A stretch of 7,574 bases of DNA from Candidatus Stercoripulliclostridium pullicola. GTDB lineage: Bacteria; Bacillota; Clostridia; Christensenellales; DTU072. A program made the position numbers and the translations under genes. The notes beneath the pieces are model-generated. The model was not told where the DNA came from. It did no database searches and was given only the letters and a program-made list of their open reading frames with translations. The stretch covers positions 1 through 7,574 of the forward strand of contig JADINF010000071.1 of assembly GCA_017694145.1 (NCBI GenBank). Reading direction: 5' to 3'. Of the stretch, positions 1 to 5,960 are shown piece by piece. The stretch's first letter is position 1, and every line of letters starts with the position of its first letter.

Positions 1-1122
1 CGCGGCGACCGCCGCTACCGCCGCGACCGCGAAAGCCAGCGCATACTTCCACGCTTCGGCGTAAACGGTAATGCCCGCTACCTGCGCTCTCAATATGTTT
101 TCCGCAAGTTTGAGAACTCCCGCTCCCGCCGCAAGTCCCGCAATACCGCCTATAACGACGTAAACGCACACTTCGGCATACATTATCGCTATGCTTTGGG
201 CGGGAGTTGCGCCGGACGCTTTGAATTTCACGAGTTCTTCTGTGCGGTTCCTCGCTATGACGGAATAAGAAAAATATATCATCACCGCCATTAACATCGT
301 CACCGCCGCCACGGCTATGGAGAGAGTTTCCATACTGCCCGAAACGGAATCTTCTATGGCTTTCTCCGCATAACCGTCGGCAATATATACGGTAAGTTTG
401 TTGTCGGTTATTTCGCGCACGGCTTTTTCCACAGCGTTTACTTCGGCGGTCGCGTCGGGATCGCGCAGATAAATAAAAAAATTACTGTATTGCCTGGTCG
501 CGACTTTACCTTCGAGTTCCGAATAATCGACGACTATTTTTTCGGAACCGCCGTTCGTATAATAGAATCCCGTGGAATTGAATACCGACGTTATTCTCAC
601 GGTAACGTAGCCCGTGCCTTCGTAATCGAGCGGCGTTCCTGCCACGCAAAGTTTTACGGCGTCGCCCGCGTCCGCTCCCGCCATTTCCGCGAATTTATGC
701 GAAACCGCCCCCGAAAGTTCGCCTTCGTGCGGCTCCGCCGTACGCAAAACTTCGGATCCGCTCAATCTGTTGAGCGCCTCCGCGTCGTCGGTGAACGCAC
801 ATTCCACGGCAAGCGTGACGTCTTCCGTCTTGACTGCGCTGCCGCCGATGTATCCGTAAGCAAAATAATCCCTCACGTATTCCGATCCGTCGAGATATTC
901 GAAAAGCTCCGCGCAATCGTTTTGCTCCGTCAGTTCGACGCGCATGTCCCCGCCGTTGAACCGGCTCTCCGCCCACAGAGAGGAAATATCGTAAAACATC
1001 GTCCGCACGCTGAACGCAAAAAGCATACACGCCGTGACGAGCATTATCGAAAATACTATCACGAAGGACTGTAACGGATTCTTGCGTATGCTGTTGAGAG
1101 TGTGTTTCGCTATAACTTTCAC
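1..1122 (-). CDS. FtsX-family ABC transporter permease, 3' end outside window
   Basis: 374 residues are present and the frame is still open at the left edge, so the C-terminus is missing. The start is a GTG at 1122: the ABC stop TAA (1134-1132) is in the same frame, so no earlier start is possible, and the N-terminus KHTLNSIRKNPLQSF is typical of these permeases. The order is TM1 at about 17-39, a large extracytoplasmic domain at about 40-265, TM2 at about 266-288, the FtsX core motif RNRTEELVKFKASGATPAQS (291-310), TM3 at about 312-337, and the beginning of a further helix from about 358. If it ended after this helix it would be a four-helix MacB/LolC-like protein of about 390 residues; the longer 700-800-residue form with a second FtsX domain is also possible. 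It should pair with the ATPase just upstream. Shine-Dalgarno support is weak (AAGG close to the GTG). The substrate is not evident. Confidence 0.87.
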   Translation of the reverse strand, partial: MKVIAKHTLNSIRKNPLQSFVIVFSIMLVTACMLFAFSVRTMFYDISSLWAESRFNGGDMRVELTEQNDCAELFEYLDGSEYVRDYFAYGYIGGSAVKTEDVTLAVECAFTDDAEALNRLSGSEVLRTAEPHEGELSGAVSHKFAEMAGADAGDAVKLCVAGTPLDYEGTGYVTVRITSVFNSTGFYYTNGGSEKIVVDYSELEGKVATRQYSNFFIYLRDPDATAEVNAVEKAVREITDNKLTVYIADGYAEKAIEDSVSGSMETLSIAVAAVTMLMAVMIYFSYSVIARNRTEELVKFKASGATPAQSIAIMYAEVCVYVVIGGIAGLAAGAGVLKLAENILRAQVAGITVYAEAWKYALAFAVAAVAAVAA

Positions 1123-1131
1123 TGCCTTCGT

Positions 1132-1812
1132 TTACCCCCGTACCACGGGCGAAGAACATATCTTCCCGTCCGTTATGTTGACTATCTGCGTACCGTACAA
1201 AGCGTTCCGCTCGCTGTGCGTCACCTGCACCACGGTGACGCCGTACTCGGCGTTGATCTTCGCGAGCAATTCCATTATCTCGCGCGAATTAACGCTGTCC
1301 AGGTTCCCGGTAGGCTCGTCAAGGAGCACTATTTCAGGCTTTACGATAAGAGCGCGCGCGATAGCCGTGCGTTGTTGCTCCCCTCCGGATATCCTTGCCG
1401 GCAACGCGTTTTTGCGTGCCGTGAGCCCCGTATAAGCGAGCAGTCCGTCGAGATCGTCTTTGACCTCGGCTCTGCTTTTTCCCCGAAGAAGCGCGGGTAC
1501 CAGAATATTCTGTTCCACGGTAAGATAAGGCGCGAGATTGAAAAACTGAAATACGAAGCTCAATTTGGTACGCCGCATAACGGCGCGCTTATTCTCCGTA
1601 TATCCGGTAACGTCCTCACCGTCCACGTACACTTTGCCTTCGGTGGGCTTAACTATACCGCCCATTACGGACAACAGCGTCGTTTTTCCGCTGCCGGAAG
1701 CGCCGAGTATCGAAAGGAATTCTCCCTTTTCCACGGCGATATCGACGCCGTCAAGCACTTTGACGCCGCTCGCATAACTGTGTGAAACTCCCTTCAATTC
1801 GATAACCGGCAT
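1132..1812 (-). CDS. ABC transporter ATP-binding protein, MacB/LolD type
   Basis: 226 residues, the standard size for the ATPase partner of FtsX-family permeases. Walker A is GASGSGKT (37-44), the Q-loop glutamine is Q89 in FVFQFFNL, the signature is ISGGEQQR (141-148), Walker B is IVLLDEP (161-167) with catalytic E166, the D-loop is GNLD (169-172) and the switch histidine is H199 in VTHS. The FNLAPYLTV segment after the Q-loop and DEPTGNLDS are typical of the MacB/LolD subfamily, whose members power lipoprotein or peptide export, or mechanotransmission, rather than sugar import. The ATG at 1812 has GGGAG four bases upstream. The stop is nine bases before the permease start, so the two form an operon. 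No feature ties it to the sugar genes, and it may be transcribed with them only by read-through. Confidence 0.92.
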   Translation of the reverse strand: MPVIELKGVSHSYASGVKVLDGVDIAVEKGEFLSILGASGSGKTTLLSVMGGIVKPTEGKVYVDGEDVTGYTENKRAVMRRTKLSFVFQFFNLAPYLTVEQNILVPALLRGKSRAEVKDDLDGLLAYTGLTARKNALPARISGGEQQRTAIARALIVKPEIVLLDEPTGNLDSVNSREIMELLAKINAEYGVTVVQVTHSERNALYGTQIVNITDGKICSSPVVRG

Positions 1813-1816
1813 TTTT

Positions 1817-1821
1817 CTCCC
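1817..1821 (-). promoter_or_regulatory. Ribosome binding site of the ABC ATPase gene
   Basis: GGGAG followed by four A residues precedes the ATG at 1812. It lies in the short gap between the stop of the scar reading frame and the ATPase start, so the ATPase begins independently of the degraded upstream sequence. Confidence 0.55.
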
Positions 1822-1827
1822 GACAAA

Positions 1828-1971
1828 TCAGTTCAGCTTTTTGATCTCCTTGGCGGGCACGCCGCCGACTACAGTATAAGGCGGCACGTCTTTATTCACT
1901 ACCGCGCCTCCTTTTTTCGCTATCGCGCAGAACGACTTCTCTACCATGTCGAGATAAAGATTGCATACCGC
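1828..1971 (-). pseudogene. Chimeric gene scar: GH109/Gfo-Idh fragment fused to acetyltransferase C-terminus
   Basis: This frame is open from just after the symporter's own TAA to the TGA at 1828-1830. Codons at 1971-1906 read AVCNLYLDMVEKSFCAIAKK then GG. This aligns without gaps to residues 33-54 of the GH109-type protein (AVCDLYEDRVNKALAAISKR then AG): 12 of 22 residues identical and about 46 of 66 bases identical by hand. Codons from 1905 read AVVNKDVPPYTVVGGVPAKE then IKKLN, the terminal segment of a hexapeptide acetyltransferase. In the intact locus those two genes are neighbours in the same order, so the scar looks like a second copy of the pair that lost everything between the two points. 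An ATG at 1947 could give a 39-residue peptide, but it has no good Shine-Dalgarno and no complete domain. A diverged, non-local source for either half is the alternative. Confidence 0.68.
1852..1905 (-). repeat. Repeat copy B: acetyltransferase 3' end in the scar
   Basis: Partner of the stretch at 5407-5460, in the same orientation, about 85% identical by hand count, with an exact 17-base run starting GTATAAGGCGG on the plus strand. Together the copies bracket the GH20-symporter block and could support loop-out or duplication by recombination, although each is short. Confidence 0.6.
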
Positions 1972-1995
1972 GTAACGGTGAGCTTGCCTGAAGAG

Positions 1996-3711
1996 TTATT
2001 CCTTTTCGGACGTTACCGCTGCCGCCGCTTCGCCGCCGAGGTATCCCATCTCGGCTGCGCGTTCCGCGCTTATAACTCCGAGTTCAACGGCTTCTCCGAT
2101 ATGAGACGGATCGAGTTCCCCGTTCTCGATTTCCTCTTTATAAGCCCGTATCTTAAGTTCGCGAGCCATGGCAAGCTGTTTTTCCTCGGTAAGATTCCAG
2201 AAGAAAAACGGTATCATCGCAAGTATGCCGCACGCGACGCCCATCACGGACCAGATAACGAATACGTTACGCATCACCTCGGGATTTTCGTAGTCCAGAG
2301 AAGTGTTGGCGCCGTAGGCCTTAAGTATTTCCGAAACAAGCAGTCCCGTCGCCATGCCGCACACGGTAGTTGCCACCGAGGTATACTGCGACATATATCC
2401 GTCAAGCCTGTCGCCCGTTTTCCACTGCTGATACTCGCAATAATCGGCAGTCATAGCGGGAGAAGTGACCGTCCATAGCGCCGCAAATATGTTATGAAGG
2501 AATATCCCCGCGAACATTAGGTACGGCGTATAATCGGCTTCGTAGGCAAACAGAACGAGAAACAGTAGTATTAAAACCGACAGAGTTGCCGAACCGCCGA
2601 AAGACAACAAAGTCATCTTTTTCTTGCCCATATATTTCTGTATAACGGGAGAAAAAAGCATGCCCGGCACGAATCCCACCGCCATGAGCGTAGGCATAAT
2701 GCCGCGCAAATTCCCGCCGAGATCGCCGCCTATCATGTAAGCGCATATATAATTAACGGAAGCGAATATCGTAATTCTGCCGAAAGCCAGAACGTTGGAT
2801 ATATTGAAAATCCAAAAATATTTATTTTTGAAGCTTTGCGCTATACCTGCGAAAAATTTGATTTTTTCGCGGCTGCGTTTGGTTTGAATAATTCTTTCTT
2901 TGGTCCCGAAAAACATTATGAGAGCCACGGCGACGCAGGCGCAACCCATTATCGGGAAAATTATCTGATAAGTATGAATGTTCTCCATGCCGAAGCCCAT
3001 TCCGACACCGGACAACTCTTCCGCGGTGAGGTTGCCGTAGCGCTCTGCGTAAACCAGCCCTTTCTGCCCGTAAACCCAGTTAGCGATTAACGGGAAAAGC
3101 ATTTGCACTATCGACGGTCCGAGCGAATCGATGACTCCGCCTATAGAATACAGCTTTGTGCGTTCGTTGGTATTTGGCGTAATAACCTGCGAAAGTCCTA
3201 CTCTGCCGAAAGAGAAAAATCCGTACACGGTCATCGCGATAAAATATATGAGCTGATACGATCCTATGACAGCCCATTTGCGCGCTACCGTATATTCTTG
3301 TCCGGCGGAAGGCATAAATATCTGCGGGATAAAAGCAAGCAACCAGAAACAAGCGACGCTTAAAAAACCGGTAAACAACAGATAAGGTCTGTATTTACCC
3401 CATTTTGTATTGGTATTGTCTGTAATCCAACCCACCAGCGGCGCTCTGAAAATCGATAGAACGGCGGCTATCCATGAGGTGTAAAGAACAATTGTCTGGT
3501 CAAAATTGTACACGTAAGCCAAATGAACACCCATGTTTATGGCAAAGTACTGCGTAAGTATTCCCATACCCTGCACGCCCATGCCGCCTACCGAATACGC
3601 GACGAATTCCTTATTGGGCAGATAATAGCCTTCTTTGGCCGGAGTATTCCAATGTCCGAAAAAGTCTTTTACCAAAAAAACGATTTGATTTAAAAGATTG
3701 CTTTTTGCCAT
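1996..3711 (-). CDS. GPH-family (MelB-like) sugar:cation symporter
   Basis: 571 residues with about 12 predicted membrane helices up to about residue 505, an MFS transporter of the glycoside-pentoside-hexuronide family. The diagnostic cytoplasmic loop is GWITDNTNTKWGKYRPY (94-110), following the helix YTSWIAAVLSIFRAPLV. A second conserved segment, SPAMTADYCEYQQWKTGDR (417-435), matches the DY.E...G.R motif of the second half. The family couples sugar entry to Na+ or H+. Its position directly after the GH20 gene, with three bases between them, suggests it imports the HexNAc-containing glycoside that the two glycosidases cut. Residues about 508-571 form a long charged cytoplasmic tail (GELDPSHIGEAVELGV region, then an Ala-rich end), longer than in MelB (about 470 residues in total). 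The start ATG at 3711 is supported by an AGAGGTGA ribosome binding site. Confidence 0.9.
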   Translation of the reverse strand: MAKSNLLNQIVFLVKDFFGHWNTPAKEGYYLPNKEFVAYSVGGMGVQGMGILTQYFAINMGVHLAYVYNFDQTIVLYTSWIAAVLSIFRAPLVGWITDNTNTKWGKYRPYLLFTGFLSVACFWLLAFIPQIFMPSAGQEYTVARKWAVIGSYQLIYFIAMTVYGFFSFGRVGLSQVITPNTNERTKLYSIGGVIDSLGPSIVQMLFPLIANWVYGQKGLVYAERYGNLTAEELSGVGMGFGMENIHTYQIIFPIMGCACVAVALIMFFGTKERIIQTKRSREKIKFFAGIAQSFKNKYFWIFNISNVLAFGRITIFASVNYICAYMIGGDLGGNLRGIMPTLMAVGFVPGMLFSPVIQKYMGKKKMTLLSFGGSATLSVLILLFLVLFAYEADYTPYLMFAGIFLHNIFAALWTVTSPAMTADYCEYQQWKTGDRLDGYMSQYTSVATTVCGMATGLLVSEILKAYGANTSLDYENPEVMRNVFVIWSVMGVACGILAMIPFFFWNLTEEKQLAMARELKIRAYKEEIENGELDPSHIGEAVELGVISAERAAEMGYLGGEAAAAVTSEKE

Positions 3712-3714
3712 ATA

Positions 3715-3722
3715 TCACCTCT
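3715..3722 (-). promoter_or_regulatory. Ribosome binding site of the symporter gene inside the GH20 3' end
   Basis: AGAGGTGA is a near-perfect Shine-Dalgarno, located three bases before the ATG at 3711. Its last three bases are the GH20 stop codon itself. Termination of GH20 translation would place ribosomes directly at the symporter start, so the two products should be coupled. Confidence 0.75.
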
Positions 3723-5298
3723 TATTTTCATAGTTTTTGCCGTAACGCAAACTTATTTTTATATCGTTGTAAAGGTTTGTAAGCCCTTGCCAATGCAATT
3801 GACGCCTTTCAAACCATAGTTTCTGAAACAGTGCGCGCGTTTTCCCGGGCGACGCGCATTTCTGCGAAGCCCCTTCGAATCCTATTGCGCGCATAAACCC
3901 GAGAGTATAATTCAGCCTTGACTTGAAACTTCCGAAATCTTTTTCGGCAGAATTCCACATGACTTCCGCTAGCGCTGCGCTACGCGGCAACAAACGACGG
4001 CAAGCCGTCCGGAAATCGGGTACGTATTCCGTCCATAACGCCATTTCGGCGCCTACGAATTTACTCGCCGGCACTTCCGCGGGACGCGGAACGAAAGAAT
4101 ATGCTTTCTCGATATTTATGTAAGCATAAGGTAAATCCATATAGCAATGCTTACTGGAACTGTTGATCACTCCGCGCGATGCGCATGCCGCCATAAGTAT
4201 TTCGCGTTCTTTCTCGCCGGAGTCGTCAGTCCAATATTGCCATACCGCCGAACGCGGCGCTCTGCCGCTCACCTCGCTTTCGTTCCACATCACGGGTATA
4301 AATCCCTTGGACTCCACGTAATCGGCAACACGCGAGATAAAATAGCTTTGCAAATTTTCCACGCTTCCGATGCACTCCTTCTCCGCTCTTTTACGGCAAT
4401 CGGGGCAGTGCTTCCAGCGATGCGTAACCACTTCGTCGCCTCCGATATGTATATATTTCGTATTACCGCCGAATATCTCCATAACTTCGTCGAGTACGTC
4501 AAAAATGAACCGGTATGTGCTTTCCTTACCCGCGCAGAGCACGTCGTGCTTTACGCCGGTATGAGTAGCCACCTCGAGTTTGCGCCCGAAACAGCCCAAA
4601 TAAGGATACGACGCTATAGCCGCCTGCATATGCCCGGGCATATCTATCTCAGGTATTACCTCTATATTGCGTGCGTTGGCATAAGCGATTATTTCCTTGA
4701 GATCTTCTTCGGTATAATAACCGCCGTGAGGACGTACGCCGAAATTGGTGTGAGAACGGAAACCGCCCTTTTCCGTAAGCAAAGGGTATTTCTTTACAGG
4801 CATTCTCCAGCCCTGATCGTCCGTAAGATGAAGATGAATTACGTTAAGTTTGTGGAGCGCGCAAAAATCGGCGAAACGAAATATATCCTCTTTATCGAAA
4901 AAATATCTTGCTACGTCAAGCATAAGACCGCGATAGTTCAAGGACGGACGGTCTCGCACGGTGACGGAAGGAACTTCTCCTCCGTAATTATGTATCAGCT
5001 GCGCCAACGTAACAAACCCGTAAAACAATCCTCCGTAGTCGGAAGCGCGTATTTCCGCGCAGTCGCCTTTAAGCTCGAGCATATATCCTTCGGGCGGGAT
5101 CTCGCCGTATCCGCATGAATACGTTACGGGTGTACCTTCCTCTTCCGATGCGGTAAATCCGCACGCACCGCCGAGCGAAGCAAAAAAATCCCTTTGGAAG
5201 CAACTTGCACCGCGCAACGAGATGATCTTCAATAAAGTTATACCGCCTTTAAAAATCGTTTCGGCAGCTTTAGGAATCAATCTTAAATTTTCATTCAT
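3715..5298 (-). CDS. GH20 beta-N-acetylhexosaminidase, cytoplasmic
   Basis: 527 residues. An N-terminal GH20b-like alpha/beta domain spans about 1-118, followed by the (beta/alpha)8 catalytic barrel from about 120 to 450. Family landmarks are NYRGLMLDVARYF (121-133, containing the substrate-binding Arg), HKLNVIHLHLTDDQGWR (149-165), IPEIDMPGHMQAA (215-227) and the catalytic Asp-Glu pair D288-E289 in YIHIGGDEV. Aromatic residues of the sugar pocket are visible at AVWQYW (351-356) and ALWTEYV (420-426). GH20 enzymes remove terminal beta-linked GlcNAc or GalNAc by substrate-assisted catalysis, where the 2-acetamido group attacks and the Asp positions it. No signal peptide is present, so it should act on imported sugars. 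The ATG at 5298 has only a weak GGAAA upstream. The stop lies three bases before the symporter start. Codons around its 3' end (3721-3780) are very AT-rich. The exact linkage preference is not readable. Confidence 0.93.
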   Translation of the reverse strand: MNENLRLIPKAAETIFKGGITLLKIISLRGASCFQRDFFASLGGACGFTASEEEGTPVTYSCGYGEIPPEGYMLELKGDCAEIRASDYGGLFYGFVTLAQLIHNYGGEVPSVTVRDRPSLNYRGLMLDVARYFFDKEDIFRFADFCALHKLNVIHLHLTDDQGWRMPVKKYPLLTEKGGFRSHTNFGVRPHGGYYTEEDLKEIIAYANARNIEVIPEIDMPGHMQAAIASYPYLGCFGRKLEVATHTGVKHDVLCAGKESTYRFIFDVLDEVMEIFGGNTKYIHIGGDEVVTHRWKHCPDCRKRAEKECIGSVENLQSYFISRVADYVESKGFIPVMWNESEVSGRAPRSAVWQYWTDDSGEKEREILMAACASRGVINSSSKHCYMDLPYAYINIEKAYSFVPRPAEVPASKFVGAEMALWTEYVPDFRTACRRLLPRSAALAEVMWNSAEKDFGSFKSRLNYTLGFMRAIGFEGASQKCASPGKTRALFQKLWFERRQLHWQGLTNLYNDIKISLRYGKNYENKR

Positions 5299-5341
5299 AA
5301 CTTCGTTTCCATTAGTAAGCCATATTATTCCGAACTTAATG

Positions 5342-5368
5342 TATATGCTATATGCGGACCTTGCATAT
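5342..5368. promoter_or_regulatory. Short tandem and inverted repeat in the acetyltransferase-GH20 gap
   Basis: The 87-base gap 5299-5385 is the only non-coding spacer inside the sugar locus. It holds two adjacent TATATGC units (5342-5348 and 5349-5355) on the plus strand and a perfect six-base inverted repeat, ATATGC (5350-5355) and GCATAT (5363-5368), separated by seven bases. It could be an operator for a locus regulator or a weak hairpin. No U-tract follows on the minus strand, so it is not a standard terminator, and I could not pick a convincing -35/-10 pair. The function is a guess. Confidence 0.25.
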
Positions 5369-5385
5369 CAGAAATACGACATTAG

Positions 5386-5949
5386 CTACAGGTTTTTCAA
5401 TATCCCGGCGGGCACTCCTCCGACCACGGTATAAGGCGGCACGTCCTTAGTCACCACGGCTCCCGCGGCAACTACGGCGCCGTCGCCTATTTTAACACCC
5501 GAAAGCACCGTGGCATGCGAGCCTATCCACACGTTTCTGCCTATTTTTATGGGCGCGGCGGTCATTGACGCGCGCCGCGCCGGATCAAGATCGTGATTGA
5601 GCGTAGCAAGCACGACCTGATGCCCTATAAGCGAACCGTCGCCTATCTCTATGCCGCCCTGATCCTGAAAGCAACATCCGGAATTTATAAAAACGTTTTT
5701 GCCTATCCGGATATTCTTACCGCAATCTGTGTAGAACGGCGGAAAAATCGTGAAAGTATCGTCGATCTCGCTTGCCGTAAGCGACGAAAACAATTGCCTC
5801 AATTCCTCTTGAGTACGGTAAGCGCCGTTTATTTCAGCGGTAATCCTGCGCGCTTCCTCCGCGTAAGCGTGGAAAACCTCGTGCACCTCGGAATTCCCCT
5901 CGATATACCGGCGAGAAGCCATAAATTCTCTGAATTCTTTAAGTTCCAT
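5386..5949 (-). CDS. Hexapeptide-repeat sugar O-acetyltransferase (maltose/galactoside acetyltransferase family)
   Basis: 187 residues, the normal length for the LacA/Maa-type left-handed beta-helix acetyltransferases that move an acetyl group from acetyl-CoA to a hydroxyl of a sugar. Residues about 1-60 form the helical N-terminal maltose-acetyltransferase domain. Hexapeptide coils run from about 75 to 165 (NIRIGKNVFINSG, IEIGDGSLIGH, IKIGRNVWIG, VKIGDGAVVAAGAVVTKD). The catalytic histidine is expected at H119 in TLNHDLDP. The C-terminus is the classic VPPYTVVGGVPAGILK. The start ATG at 5949 has GAGGAAG upstream, which overlaps the stop of the GH109-type gene; the gap is only 9 bases, so the two are very likely one operon. 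The sugar acceptor is unknown. In comparable loci these enzymes are thought to acetylate non-metabolised sugars. No signal peptide, hence cytoplasmic. Confidence 0.87.
   Translation of the reverse strand: MELKEFREFMASRRYIEGNSEVHEVFHAYAEEARRITAEINGAYRTQEELRQLFSSLTASEIDDTFTIFPPFYTDCGKNIRIGKNVFINSGCCFQDQGGIEIGDGSLIGHQVVLATLNHDLDPARRASMTAAPIKIGRNVWIGSHATVLSGVKIGDGAVVAAGAVVTKDVPPYTVVGGVPAGILKNL
5407..5460 (-). repeat. Repeat copy A: 3' end of the intact acetyltransferase gene
   Basis: This stretch, encoding the TKDVPPYTVVGGVPA region, aligns without gaps to 1852-1905 in the same orientation. By hand count 46 of 54 bases agree, including a 17-base exact run. The two copies flank the GH20-symporter block. 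The encoded motif is strongly conserved in the family, so part of the similarity may reflect protein constraint and shared codon use. Confidence 0.6.
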
Positions 5950-5953
5950 ACCG

Positions 5954-5960
5954 CTTCCTC
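5954..5960 (-). promoter_or_regulatory. Ribosome binding site of the O-acetyltransferase gene
   Basis: GAGGAAG is located four bases before the ATG at 5949. Its first two bases are the last two of the TGA stop of the GH109-type gene, an arrangement that favours translational coupling. Confidence 0.65.

Noticed and set aside
695..1159. Minus-strand open frame overlapping the permease in another frame
   Set aside because: Its product is Arg-rich with no membrane helices, whereas the frame starting at GTG 1122 gives a proper FtsX permease.
1102..1785. Plus-strand open frame opposite the ABC ATPase
   Set aside because: The minus strand carries Walker A, the signature motif and Walker B in order; the plus-strand product is low-complexity shadow sequence.
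1828..1947. Genuine 39-residue small protein starting at ATG 1947
   Set aside because: It is explained by remnants of two known families and lacks a ribosome binding site; kept only as part of the scar.
1960..1995. Transcription terminator after the symporter
   Set aside because: Only a four-base stem (ACCG/CGGT) was seen, with no following U-run on the minus strand.
4147..5118. Long plus-strand open frame of 323 codons opposite the GH20 gene
   Set aside because: It is antisense to clear GH20 catalytic motifs, shows no recognisable domain and has no ribosome binding site; it is a codon-bias shadow.
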